A DNA stretch of 64,000 nucleotides. It comes from Bordetella parapertussis (GTDB lineage: Bacteria > Pseudomonadota > Gammaproteobacteria > Burkholderiales > Burkholderiaceae_C). The translations under genes were made by a program, and so were the position numbers. The stretch is from assembly GCA_945901125.1 (NCBI GenBank), contig CAMDKD010000010.1, positions 1 through 64,000 on the forward strand. The letters are read 5' to 3'. Numbering within the stretch: position 1 is the stretch's first letter; the number at the start of each line of letters is the position of its first letter. Below, one piece after another: positions 32,850 through 42,344 of the stretch. The notes below the pieces were generated by a model. The model searched no databases. It worked only from the letters and a program-made list of their open reading frames with translations, and was not told the origin of the DNA.

Positions 32850-34310
32850 TCAGGCCGTACCGCCGACGGTCAAGCCGTCAATCCGCAACGTGGGCTGGCC
32901 GACGCCAACCGGCACGCTTTGGCCTTCTTTGCCGCAAGTGCCGACGCCGGGGTCTAAGGCCATGTCGTTGCCAATCATGCTGACTCGGGTGAGCGCGTCA
33001 GGGCCGTTGCCCACCAAAGTCGCGCCTTTGACTGGGTATTTGATTTTTCCTTTTTCCACCCAATACGCCTGGCTGGCGGAAAACACAAACTTGCCTGAAG
33101 TGATGTCTACTTGTCCGCCACCGAAATTGGTGGCATACAAACCTTTTTTGATGCTGGCGACGATTTCTTCGGGGTGTTTGTCACCGCCCAACATATAAGT
33201 GTTGGTCATGCGCGGCATGGGCACATGGGCGTAGCTTTCGCGCCGCCCGTTGCCGGTGGGCACCACGCCCATGAGGCGCGCATTCATGCTGTCTTGAATG
33301 TAAGCTTTCAATATGCCGTCTTCAATCAGCACATTGCGCTGGCTGGCGTTGCCTTCGTCGTCCACATTTAACGAACCGCGACGGTCGGCAATCGTGCCGT
33401 CGTCAAGCACGGTCACGCCTTTGGCGGCCACGCGTTGTCCAATGCGTCCGCTGAAGGCGCTCGAGCCTTTGCGGTTGAAGTCACCCTCCAAGCCGTGTCC
33501 TATGGCTTCGTGCAACAAAATCCCGGGCCAGCCCGAGCCCAGCACCACGGTCATTTCACCTGCGGGCGCGGCTTGCGCCTGTAAATTGGTCAAGGCAGCG
33601 CCGACGGCCTCGTCCACATAACGGGTTAAGCAATCGGCATCGAAATGCGCCAACCCGAAGCGGCCGCCACCGCCGGCCGATCCGCTTTCACGCCGGCCTT
33701 TTTCTTCCACGATGACGTTCAAGGACAAACGCACCAAGGGACGCACATCGGCAGCCAAGGTGCCGTCAGCACGAGCGACCAGCACCACGTCGTATTCGCT
33801 GGCCAGACCAGCCATGACTTGCACCACGCGCGGGTCTTTGGCGCGCGCCTGCTGCTCCAGTCGTTCGAGCAAATTGACTTTGGCGGTGCTGTCCAAGCTG
33901 GCGATCGGGTCGTCGTCGCGGTACAGGCTGCGCGCCCCGGCGATGCGACGGCCGGGCACCTTGGTGCTGGCGTTGTTCCCCGATGCGGCAATGCTGCGCA
34001 CCGTGTGGGCTGCGTCCATCAGCGAGGCCATGGAAATATCGTCTGAGTATGCAAATGCAGTTTTTTCACCACTCACCGCGCGCACGCCCACACCCTGGTC
34101 TATGCTGAACGAACCGGTTTTGACTATGCCCTCTTCCAGGCTCCAGCCCTCAGAGCGGGTGTACTGAAAATACAAATCAGCATCGTCTATGCGGTGGGCG
34201 CGTATGGCCGACAAAGCTTGGGTCAAATGGCTCTCATTCAGGCCGTAAGGCGTGAGCAACAGGCTTTGCGCGATGGCCAAGCGTTCGAGGGTAGGTTCGT
34301 GTGCAATCAT
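32850..34310 (-). CDS. tldD: Metalloprotease TldD
   Basis: A 486-aa subunit of the TldD/TldE (PmbA) protease, which clears unfolded peptides and matures some ribosomally made peptides. The catalytic HExxxH motif is visible in LLHEAIGHGLEGDF. The C-terminal region carries the conserved core (GGGQVDITSGKFVFSASQAY and VGNGPDALTRVSMIGNDMAL). pmbA is not in this window, which is usual. It is upstream of the aroG leader on the same strand, with 34 nt between its stop and the leader ORF. Confidence 0.96.
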   Translation of the reverse strand: MIAHEPTLERLAIAQSLLLTPYGLNESHLTQALSAIRAHRIDDADLYFQYTRSEGWSLEEGIVKTGSFSIDQGVGVRAVSGEKTAFAYSDDISMASLMDAAHTVRSIAASGNNASTKVPGRRIAGARSLYRDDDPIASLDSTAKVNLLERLEQQARAKDPRVVQVMAGLASEYDVVLVARADGTLAADVRPLVRLSLNVIVEEKGRRESGSAGGGGRFGLAHFDADCLTRYVDEAVGAALTNLQAQAAPAGEMTVVLGSGWPGILLHEAIGHGLEGDFNRKGSSAFSGRIGQRVAAKGVTVLDDGTIADRRGSLNVDDEGNASQRNVLIEDGILKAYIQDSMNARLMGVVPTGNGRRESYAHVPMPRMTNTYMLGGDKHPEEIVASIKKGLYATNFGGGQVDITSGKFVFSASQAYWVEKGKIKYPVKGATLVGNGPDALTRVSMIGNDMALDPGVGTCGKEGQSVPVGVGQPTLRIDGLTVGGTA

Positions 34311-34414
34311 TTGGCCATTGTAGAAGCCGGATCACAGCCTTGAAACTCTCAGGGCATTGCCTGTAAACAACAGCAAAACCCGGGCATTTTCACGGGCGCT
34401 CAAGCCTGGGCAGC

Positions 34415-35296
34415 TTATGAACGCTCGCTATGGCGTATGAATTCCAGCATCTTGCTGTCGTCCATCACGCCCATGCCTTGTTGACAAGCCATGGCAAATG
34501 CCTGGGCAGCTGCCGCACCCAGCCAGCCGCTGTAGCCGACTTGCTGCGCCGCCTCGACGGCCAGGCGCGTGTCCTTGGCCAGCAAACGCATGTGTGAGCC
34601 TGCGCTGGTGTCGCCGGCAAACACCCGGCGCAAGCGGTCAGTGCCTATCCAGTTCTGACCGCTGGAGCGCTCAATCAAAGACAGCGTGACTTCTTTGTCA
34701 AGACCGAGTTTTTCTGCCAGCACCATGGCTTCGCAAGCGCCGACCAGGTTGATACCGGCCAGCATGTTGTTGACCAGTTTGACCCGGGTACCGTCACCGA
34801 CCTTGTGGCTGATGAAAACACATTGCTCGGACAGCGTGTTGAGCAATTCGTTTTGCGCCGCCAATACCTCAGCAGGCGCGGCCGTCATCAAACTCATGCT
34901 GCCGTTGGCGGCGCGTATCGGCCCGCCGGACATGGGCGCGTCGACCATGTGCACGCCTATGGCCTGCAACTGACGGGCGAAATCTTCGGTTTGCGCCGGT
35001 GCCAAGGTCGGGCACATGATGACCGTCTGCCCGGCTTGCAAATGGGCCAGCAAACCGGTCGGCCCGTCCAACACCTCTTGCACCTGCACCGCATCAATCA
35101 CGCACACTATCACCGAGTCAGCAGCCTTGGCGACAGCCGCGGCACTGTCGCAGCCGTGCGCACCTGCATCCTGTAAAACTTGCTGTGTGGCCGCGTCTTT
35201 GTCGTGCACATGCACCGGCCAGCCCATGCTCAGCAAGCGCCTGGCCATGCCGCCGCCCATGTTGCCGGTTCCTACGATTCCTGTGTGTTTGCTCAT
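34415..35296 (-). CDS. NAD-binding beta-hydroxyacid dehydrogenase (GarR/MmsB family)
   Basis: A 293-aa dehydrogenase. The N-terminal Rossmann fold starts GIVGTGNMGGGMARRLL (GxGxxG), the substrate motif is DAPMSGGPIRAANGSM, and catalytic Lys lies in VKLVNNMLAGIN. Family members act on 3-hydroxyisobutyrate, tartronate semialdehyde or related short hydroxyacids; the actual substrate is unknown. The start overlaps the rodA stop by 4 nt, an odd pairing of catabolic and cell-shape genes. Confidence 0.88.
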   Translation of the reverse strand: MSKHTGIVGTGNMGGGMARRLLSMGWPVHVHDKDAATQQVLQDAGAHGCDSAAAVAKAADSVIVCVIDAVQVQEVLDGPTGLLAHLQAGQTVIMCPTLAPAQTEDFARQLQAIGVHMVDAPMSGGPIRAANGSMSLMTAAPAEVLAAQNELLNTLSEQCVFISHKVGDGTRVKLVNNMLAGINLVGACEAMVLAEKLGLDKEVTLSLIERSSGQNWIGTDRLRRVFAGDTSAGSHMRLLAKDTRLAVEAAQQVGYSGWLGAAAAQAFAMACQQGMGVMDDSKMLEFIRHSERS

Positions 35297-36447
35297 GATT
35301 GCACCAACTGTTTGGCTTTCGCTATCGACAGCAATATACCGATGCCGAAACCCAGCGTGACCATGGCCGTTCCTCCGTAACTAATGAACGGCAGGGGCAC
35401 ACCGACCACCGGCAAGATGCCACTGACCATGCCCATGTTGACGAAGGCATAGGTAAAAAAGATCAAGGTCACGCTACCGGCGAGCAGGCGCGCAAACAGC
35501 GTCGGCCCCTCCAATGAAATCGCCAGACCACGCAGCACCAAAAACACAAAGCCTCCCATCAGCAACAGATTGCCGAGTAAGCCGAACTCTTCGCCGTATG
35601 CCGCAAAAATGAAATCGGTGGTGCGCTCAGGAATGAAGTCCAGATGGGTTTGCGTGCCCTGCATGAAACCCTTACCGAAAAAACCGCCGGAACCTATGGC
35701 AATCATGCCCTGGATGATGTGAAAACCCTTGCCCAAGGGATCGCGCCAGGGGTCGAGCAAAGTGCAAACGCGCTGGCGCTGGTACTCGCGCATCAGCGGC
35801 CATTTCATACCATCCGTGCACAAAGTCGGTTCAAACACCACCAGCAAAACAGCACCAACCAGCCCCAGTACCAAAGGCGGAACTATCCATTTCCAGCCAA
35901 GGCCGGCAAAGAACAACACATACAGACCGGCGGCCAGCACCAGAATGGCTGTACCCAGGTCGGGTTGCTTGGCGATCAAGCCAACCGGCATGGCCAGCAA
36001 CACCGTGGCGACCAGGAAATCCAGCGGTCGCAACTGCCCTTCGCGTTTTTGAAACCACCAGGCCAGCATCAGCGGCATGCCTATCTTCATGATTTCGCTG
36101 GGTTGAATCACGATGCCAATGTTCAACCAACGCCTGGCGCCGTTTTTGGTCAAACCGAACAAGGCCACCGCCACCAGCAAAGCCAGCCCTACCGTATACA
36201 AAGGCACGGCCAATGTCATCAAGCGCTGGGGCGGAATTTGCGCCACCACAAACATGATGCCGAAAGCCAGCGTCAGATTGCGCGTGTGGTCCCAAAAACG
36301 CATGCCGTTGGCGTAGCCGGAAGCAAACATGGTGATCAAACCGGCGGTGGCCAGCAAGGCCACAGCCAGCGTCAGTTGTCCGTCAAAGCCGCGCAGCACG
36401 TGCATGAACTGGCGCAGGACATAGGGTTTTTCAAAGCTGATAGCCAT
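35293..36447 (-). CDS. rodA: Rod-shape peptidoglycan glycosyltransferase RodA
   Basis: A 384-aa SEDS protein; I start at MAISFEKPYV, since the 17-codon upstream extension overlaps the promoter area of the divergent gene. About ten membrane helices; SEDS landmarks include WLNIGIVIQPSEIMKIGMPL, AKQPDLGTAILVLAAG, YQRQRVCTLLDPWRDPLGKG and ISYGGTAMVTLGFGIGI. It elongates glycan strands together with PBP2. The LxNIG(I/V)xIQPSE form separates it from FtsW, which is also present (50199-51461). mrdA and mreBCD, its usual neighbours, are not here. Confidence 0.92.
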   Translation of the reverse strand: MAISFEKPYVLRQFMHVLRGFDGQLTLAVALLATAGLITMFASGYANGMRFWDHTRNLTLAFGIMFVVAQIPPQRLMTLAVPLYTVGLALLVAVALFGLTKNGARRWLNIGIVIQPSEIMKIGMPLMLAWWFQKREGQLRPLDFLVATVLLAMPVGLIAKQPDLGTAILVLAAGLYVLFFAGLGWKWIVPPLVLGLVGAVLLVVFEPTLCTDGMKWPLMREYQRQRVCTLLDPWRDPLGKGFHIIQGMIAIGSGGFFGKGFMQGTQTHLDFIPERTTDFIFAAYGEEFGLLGNLLLMGGFVFLVLRGLAISLEGPTLFARLLAGSVTLIFFTYAFVNMGMVSGILPVVGVPLPFISYGGTAMVTLGFGIGILLSIAKAKQLVQS

Positions 36448-36513
36448 GCAGGAATTATCAACGCATTCTTCACGGTGCTCTGCAACTGATGTCTGCATGG
36501 GAGAATCGCGTCC

Positions 36514-38587
36514 ATGTACGCATTATTTGAAGAAGCCGGCAAACTCCAGAGTGGCCGGGTGCTGTCCGAAGCAGACACATCGGCGCAAATGGAGCTGGCA
36601 TCCGGCAAACGGGTGAAAGTGAAAACCGCGCAGGTTTTGCTGCGTTTTGACAAACCCCAACCGCCCGAGCTGCTGCAAGCCGCCGCCGCATTGGCCGACA
36701 CCATGGAACTGGAGTTGGCATGGGAGTTTGCGCCGCCGGATGAATTTTCTTTCGGTGAACTGGCGGTTGAATATTTCAGCGACAAAGCCACGCTGACCGA
36801 ACAAGTCGCTTGTCTGCTCAAGCTTTCCGAAGCGCCGCATTATTTCCGTCGCGCCGGCAAAGGCCGGTTCAAAAAAGCACCGGCCGACATCATCGCGCAA
36901 GCGCTGGCAGCGATTGAAAAGAAAAAAGAATTGCAAGCGCAAATTGAAAGCTGGGCGCAACACCTGGTCGACGGCCAATGTCCGGCGCCTGTGCAAACCC
37001 AGCTTTACAAAATTCTGTTCAAGCCGGACAAAAATGCGCCCGAGTACAAAGCCGTGGTGCTGGCCGCCAAGCAAAGCCAGCGCCCGCCGCTGACACTGTT
37101 GCAGCAAGCCGGTGCCATCCAAAGCGCTTACGACTTTCATTGGCAGCGTTTTTTGTTCGAGCATTTCCCCAAGGGCACCGGCTTTCCCGCCTTGCAAGCC
37201 CCGGCGCTGCCGCAAGACCTGCCACTGGCTGAGGTGCAAGCCTATTCCATAGACGATTCACAAACCACCGAAATCGACGACGCCTTGTCGGTGCAAGGCC
37301 TGGGCAGCGGCACAGTGGTCATGGGCATTCACATCGCCGCGCCTGCGCTGGCTTTGCAACCGGGCGACGCCATCGATCAGGTCGCGCGTCAGCGTTTGTC
37401 CACGGTCTACATGCCGGGCCACAAAATCACCATGCTGCCCGACAGCGTGGTGCAAACCTATACGCTGGATGCGGGCAAGGCTTGTCCGGCGCTCTCCTTG
37501 TATGTCAGCTTCGACGAGGACACGCTGGAAGTACAAAGCACAGTGACCCGCTTGGAGCAAGTGCCCATTGCCGCCAATTTGCGCCACGACAAACTCGACC
37601 ATATCGTCACCGAGGCCTGGCTGAGCGATGCAGCCTTCTCGCACGAAGACACCGCACTGGATGCCGGACTGCCGCGTGCAGAACTGCGCTTCATGCACCG
37701 TCTGGCGCGACACCTTAAAGCAAAGCGCGAACTGGTGCGCGGTAAGCCCGAGCAATTCAACCGCCCGGATTTCAATTTCCGCGTCGACGCTGTCGGCGAG
37801 CACGGGCCGCGCGGCGACGAGCCTGTGCACCTGAGCATTCGCCCGCGCGGCGCGGCGCTCGATTTGATCGTGGCCGAGGCCATGATTCTGGCCAACAGCA
37901 GCTGGGGCCAGTGGCTGGCCGATCTGGGTGTGCCGGGTCTGTACCGCAGCCAAGCCAGTCTGGCGCCCGGCATCAAGGTGCGCATGGGCACGCGTGCTTT
38001 GCCGCACGCAGGCATTGGTGTTCCCTGTTATGCCTGGAGCACTTCCCCGCTGCGCCGTTACACCGATCTGGTGAATCAATGGCAACTGGTAGCCTGTGTG
38101 CGTAACGGTGCCACCGCAGCATTGGTTGCGCCTTTTAAACCCAAAGACGCCGGTCTGATGTCCATCGTCTCGGCGTTTGAAGATGCTTACTCGGCGTACA
38201 ACAGCAACCAAGGCACCATGGAGCGTTACTGGACATTGCAATACCTGCAACAACAGCAGTTGCAAGAGATTGACGCCACGGTCATCAAGTCTTTTCCCGG
38301 CGAAGCGCCGGTGGTGCGCGCCGTCGCCCTGCCGCTGGTGCTCAGCCTGCATGCGGCCCCGCCATTGGAAAGAGGCGCGCTGGTGCGCGTGCGACTCGGT
38401 CATGTAGACAGCATGGCGCTGGACGTGTCCGCCACCTTTTTGGCGCTGCTGGATGCACCGTCAGCAATGGAAGAAGACAGTGCCGACGAAGAAATCAGCG
38501 CCGGTCCGCTGACCATTGCCATGGATTTGGATGAAGCCACTGAAGGCGATGCGCCAGCAGCCACCGGCGGGTCTGAGTCTGCCGCTT
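36514..38587 (+). CDS. RNase II/R-type (RNB domain) exoribonuclease
   Basis: A 691-aa RNB-family protein (stop ends at 38589). The catalytic domain begins near residue 245, where YSIDDSQTTEIDDALSV holds the Asp cluster that binds two metals (Asp-x5/6-Asp-Asp pattern). Further RNB blocks are STVYMPGHKITMLPDSV and SPLRRYTDLVNQWQLVAC. The N-terminal ~240 residues do not show clear cold-shock domains and the C-terminal tail is acidic, so it differs from enteric Rnb and Rnr. It degrades RNA 3' to 5'. It starts a chain with tonB-like, mtgA and ruvC genes. Confidence 0.88.
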
Positions 38588-38588
38588 G

Positions 38589-39452
38589 ATGAAGATGGCC
38601 ATCAGCATGCCGCTACGCTTGACGCCCATGCAGATAGCCATTGTTGTGTCCTTGCTATTGCATGCCGGTTTGCTGGTGTTTAGGTTGGCGGATCCGCAAG
38701 GCTTTGACCGCTTGATGACGCAAATGCCGCTGGACATTATTCTGGTGAATGCACGCAGCAGCGCCGCTGCACCCGACAAACCGCAAGCGCTGGCGCAAGC
38801 CAATTTGCAAGGCGGTGGCGATGTGGCCCAGGGCCGCGCCCAGTCGCCGCTGCCGCTGTCCGAGCGCAGTCAAAGCGGCCAGGCAGACGATGCGGCAACG
38901 GCCAAATTGCGCCAGTTGAAACAACAGCAAAGCGCGCTGCTGGCTCAGGTCAAACAACAACTGAGTATCAACAGCACGCGACAGTCGGCCAACGCGAGCG
39001 AGGCGGCGGCCATTGATCAACAGCGACGCCAGTTGCTCGACACGCTGGCCGAGATTGAGCAACGCATCAACGAACAAAACGCCAGACCGCGCACGCGTTA
39101 CGTCAGCCCGTCCACACGCGAAGTCAGTTATGCGCTCTACCACGACCACATGCGGCGTTTGATTGAAGAACACGGCACGCGTTTTTTTCCACAAATCCAA
39201 GGCCGCAAGCTTTACGGCAGCCTGACCCTGATGCTGACGGTGAACGCGCAAGGCCGTGTCATTGCCTCGCAAGTGCTGAAAAGCTCGGGTCAGCCCGAGC
39301 TGGATAAACTGGCGCTGGCGCTGGCGCAAAACGCCGGGCCTTTCGGCACATTCAGCGCCGAGATGAAACGCGAATTCGATCAGCTGGCCATGGTCTCGCG
39401 CTATACCTTTAAGCGCAACCTGACGGTGCAAGCAGATAACCCGGAACAATGA
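38589..39452 (+). CDS. TonB-like protein with C-terminal TonB domain
   Basis: A 287-aa protein; the ATG overlaps the RNase stop (TGATG). N-terminal membrane anchor (QIAIVVSLLLHAGLLVFRL), a Gln/Ala-rich coiled stretch (~100-165), and a TonB_C-type domain (LYGSLTLMLTVNAQGRVIAS, then QPELDKLALALAQNAGPFG). The Pro-rich spacer of true TonB is missing and exbB/exbD are not nearby, so a TolA-like or envelope structural role is as likely as siderophore transport. It is coupled to the RNase gene and ends 1 nt before mtgA. Confidence 0.8.
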   Translation: MKMAISMPLRLTPMQIAIVVSLLLHAGLLVFRLADPQGFDRLMTQMPLDIILVNARSSAAAPDKPQALAQANLQGGGDVAQGRAQSPLPLSERSQSGQADDAATAKLRQLKQQQSALLAQVKQQLSINSTRQSANASEAAAIDQQRRQLLDTLAEIEQRINEQNARPRTRYVSPSTREVSYALYHDHMRRLIEEHGTRFFPQIQGRKLYGSLTLMLTVNAQGRVIASQVLKSSGQPELDKLALALAQNAGPFGTFSAEMKREFDQLAMVSRYTFKRNLTVQADNPEQ

Positions 39453-39453
39453 C

Positions 39454-40194
39454 ATGGGCATGGATGTGAAACGCATGACCGGTTGGCGCGCATGGCGTCG
39501 CTTTGTGCTGTTGCTGTTGCTCGCCGGTGTGGGTTTGCAGTTGTATTTTCTGGCGCGTGTGTTCATGCTGCGCTATATCGACCCGGGCTCTACGGCATTC
39601 GAACGTTCGCAAATCACGCAAATGCTGCACAACGAACAAGGCTTGCGCTGGCGCCAGGAGTGGATGCCGGCCTCGCGCATCAACACCAGTCTCAGCCGCG
39701 CGGTGATTGCTTCCGAAGACGATATGTTTGCCAGCCACGACGGCGTGCAATGGCAGGCGATTGAAAAGGCCTGGCAGCGCAATGAAAAAGCACAGTCCCG
39801 TTCCTCTACCAATGGTAAGACGCCTAAAGTGGTGGGGGGCTCGACCATCACCCAGCAATTGGCGAAGAACCTGTTTTTATCCGGCGAACGCAATTTTTTA
39901 CGCAAAGGCCAGGAGCTGTTGATCACGCTGGCGCTGGAGAGCTGTTTGAGCAAACAACGCATTCTGGAAATTTATTTGAACCATGTCGAATGGGGCAAAG
40001 GCGTGTTCGGCGCTGAAGCTGCTGCGCGGCATTATTTTTCTAAACGCGCTGCGCAATTGACGCCTTGGGAATCGGCGCGCCTGGCGGTGATGCTTCCGCG
40101 TCCCAAGTATTTTGAGAAGCTGCCCCAGTCGCCCTACCTGACAGATCGGTCTCAAGTGATCCTAGGGCGCATGGGCGCGGCGGTGCTGCCGTGA
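39454..40194 (+). CDS. mtgA: Monofunctional peptidoglycan glycosyltransferase MtgA
   Basis: A 246-aa GT51 enzyme that polymerises lipid II. One N-terminal membrane helix (FVLLLLLAGVGLQLYFLARV) precedes the catalytic domain, with the first catalytic Glu in RAVIASEDDMFASHDGVQW, GGSTITQQLAKNLFLSGERN, and KQRILEIYLNHVEWGKGVFG. There is no transpeptidase domain, which distinguishes it from class A PBPs. Between the first two motifs the loop NEKAQSRSSTNGKTPK is longer than usual. It overlaps ruvC by 4 nt (GTGA). Confidence 0.95.
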   Translation: MGMDVKRMTGWRAWRRFVLLLLLAGVGLQLYFLARVFMLRYIDPGSTAFERSQITQMLHNEQGLRWRQEWMPASRINTSLSRAVIASEDDMFASHDGVQWQAIEKAWQRNEKAQSRSSTNGKTPKVVGGSTITQQLAKNLFLSGERNFLRKGQELLITLALESCLSKQRILEIYLNHVEWGKGVFGAEAAARHYFSKRAAQLTPWESARLAVMLPRPKYFEKLPQSPYLTDRSQVILGRMGAAVLP

Positions 40195-40739
40195 AAGTGC
40201 TGGGCATAGACCCGGGCTTGCAAACCACCGGTTTCGGCGTGGTTGATTTCAACAGCGGTCAGCTCAGTTACGTAGCCAGCGGCACCATCAGCACCACGCA
40301 TTTACCGCGTGCAGATATCGCGGCCCGCATAGGCGTGCTGTTTGACGGCATCAGCGAGGTCGCGCAACGCTACCAACCGGATTGCGCGGCTTTGGAAATT
40401 GTGTTTGTCAACCTCAACCCGCAAGCCACGCTGCTGCTGGGTCAGGCCCGTGGCGCCTGTTTGGCGGCGCTGGTTCATCAACAATTAAGCGTGGCCGAAT
40501 ACACCGCATTGCAAATGAAAAAAGCCATAGCTGGCCATGGCAAAGCTGCCAAGGCTCAGGTACAGGAAATGGTCAAGCGTTTATTGAATCTGCCCGGGCT
40601 GCCAGGGCCGGATGCCGCCGACGCGCTCGGCCTGGCCATCACGCATGCGCATGCGGCGCGCGGCATGGCTTTGATGAAAGACGCGGGTATGGGACGCGCC
40701 AAATCCAGCGGCATGTTGCGCGGCGGGCGCGGGGGTTAG
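40191..40739 (+). CDS. ruvC: Holliday junction endonuclease RuvC
   Basis: A 182-aa resolvase of the RNase H fold. Catalytic acidic residues are visible as Asp7 (GIDPGLQTTGFG), Glu69 (AALEIVFVNLNP), Asp141 and Asp144 (GPDAADALGLAI). The start is GTG, overlapping the mtgA stop. ruvA and ruvB, often adjacent, are absent, so the resolvasome genes are split in this genome. Confidence 0.95.
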   Translation: MKVLGIDPGLQTTGFGVVDFNSGQLSYVASGTISTTHLPRADIAARIGVLFDGISEVAQRYQPDCAALEIVFVNLNPQATLLLGQARGACLAALVHQQLSVAEYTALQMKKAIAGHGKAAKAQVQEMVKRLLNLPGLPGPDAADALGLAITHAHAARGMALMKDAGMGRAKSSGMLRGGRGG

Positions 40740-40801
40740 GTTTACGGGCAAATCAGCTTAGCGGCTTGCTCTATGACACAAGCAAAGTTATTGCCTGACT
40801 T

Positions 40802-42229
40802 TTACTTTAGGTTACGCACGTAGCGCACATACAAAGGGGTGATCAGGCTGCTTTGCGAGACCATCACAAGGCCGAAATTAACGACCCAAGGGTTGACGGC
40901 GTTACCCATTGTCGGAGTGGATGACAAATAGACATCTGTCTGACCTAAGTATGTTTGTGGAAAAACAAGCGAATCCCACTGTGTATTTCCCGGCCCGTAG
41001 GTGCTCAGTGAAAACAATTCCTTGATGTTAGGCAGACGCCAGCCCTGGCTTTTCATCTCTGCTGACTTGGCCAGCGCCTGGGCAAAAGTGAGTTTGGTGG
41101 CGGGTCCGGTGCAACTGCTGCCGTTCCATGTTTGACCATACGTGCAACGCTGCCAAACCAAACCGGTTTGTATGTCAGTCACTTCATCACCCGCCACGTT
41201 AAAACGGTTTGTCTCGCTCAACTCTGGGCTTCTGACCAAACGCACATAAATGCTGCTGTCCCTGTTGCCTGAGGAGATATAGCCGGCATAAAAATTTACG
41301 TTGAACGCTTGATCTATTCCCAGATTGTCTTGGTAAGAAGAAGACGTCCAGTATTCGTCATCAGTGCCCGGCGGGTTGATGAAAACTGTTGTATCGATGG
41401 CAATGTCTTTCAAACCGTAATTGACTATGCTGTGCAATTCACGCGCAGTGGGTAAGCGCCAGTCCGTAAAACCGCATAAATCTAATCTGTTCACCTCTTT
41501 GACATAGGTGGCCGCGTTGTATGGGGCATCAATCTCTGCTTGTGTGGCCTTTAAGCCATCGCTTTTTTGAGCCGCCGTGGTGCTGTCAAAGTGTGTATAG
41601 GTTTTTTGATAGTCTCGCAAACCGCCGTCTGCGGACTTGATCTCCCATAACAATCCTGTGAGTTTGTCCTTGACGCAGTCGCTGCTTGAATACGTGTTCG
41701 CACCTTGTGTGAGCGTGCCAAAGTCCATGGTATTGATACTGCTGCGGGTACCGTCTTGCTCGGCATTCAAAGCAGACACCTCGGCACTGTTGCAATCTAC
41801 TAAAACATTGCTTGAACTTGTCACGCATTGCTTGCTTGTGATGCCCGAGGATGGAACGGGCGTGTAGCAACTCACACTGATGTCGCTCACGTTAGCCGTG
41901 GCTGTGCCGCTCGGTTTGGCAATCTCGCATTTCATGTTCTCGGGCAACTCTTGAATGCTGATGCTGTAAAGACTGCCTGCTTTCAATGTTTGTAAAAAAT
42001 TGAACTTGCCATTGCTATTTAAGCTGAGTGTTTCTTCATTAGCGGCCAGCTTTAGCAGTTTGCCGTTTGTCAATCCGCTGACACTGCCGCCCAGGGAATA
42101 CAAGGCTGTTTTGTCCAGCGACTGGCTGTTGTTGCTGTTGTCAGCACTGTCAGAATCATTGCAACCGCAGGCGGTTAAGCACAAGCCCAGCAAAACAACA
42201 AACACCTGAATGGGTTTAAGTTTAGCCAT
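40802..42229 (-). CDS. DUF1566-domain lipoprotein, probably accessory
   Basis: A 475-aa secreted lipoprotein. The signal peptide FVVLLGLCLTAC ends in a good lipobox (LTAC). Two copies of the DUF1566/Lcl-type domain are visible, each with a W-R-L-P core: GFTDWRLPTARELHSIVNYG and SQGWRLPNIKELFSLSTYG; tryptophan-containing DxxTGLxW motifs open each copy (KLTGLLWEI, IQTGLVWQRC). Such domains are found on bacterial surfaces; their ligands are unknown. G+C looks lower than in neighbours and no clear ribosome site precedes the ATG. It interrupts the region after lpxC, suggesting acquisition. Confidence 0.85.
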   Translation of the reverse strand: MAKLKPIQVFVVLLGLCLTACGCNDSDSADNSNNSQSLDKTALYSLGGSVSGLTNGKLLKLAANEETLSLNSNGKFNFLQTLKAGSLYSISIQELPENMKCEIAKPSGTATANVSDISVSCYTPVPSSGITSKQCVTSSSNVLVDCNSAEVSALNAEQDGTRSSINTMDFGTLTQGANTYSSSDCVKDKLTGLLWEIKSADGGLRDYQKTYTHFDSTTAAQKSDGLKATQAEIDAPYNAATYVKEVNRLDLCGFTDWRLPTARELHSIVNYGLKDIAIDTTVFINPPGTDDEYWTSSSYQDNLGIDQAFNVNFYAGYISSGNRDSSIYVRLVRSPELSETNRFNVAGDEVTDIQTGLVWQRCTYGQTWNGSSCTGPATKLTFAQALAKSAEMKSQGWRLPNIKELFSLSTYGPGNTQWDSLVFPQTYLGQTDVYLSSTPTMGNAVNPWVVNFGLVMVSQSSLITPLYVRYVRNLK

Positions 42230-42344
42230 GAGACAAAAGGAAATAGTTGATGTTTTTTCAAATAACTATTTTCACTTTGAATAACCTGTTATCACTGCTA
42301 TTTTCTGCAAACAGTCGGCTAAGTTGCCGTTAATATGCGCTGCT

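Noticed and set aside
32820..32900. Sigma-70 promoter for the aroG leader within the end of tldD
   Set aside because: TTGACG and TTGACC hexamers occur, but no acceptable -10 lies 16-18 nt downstream; the leader may be read from tldD.
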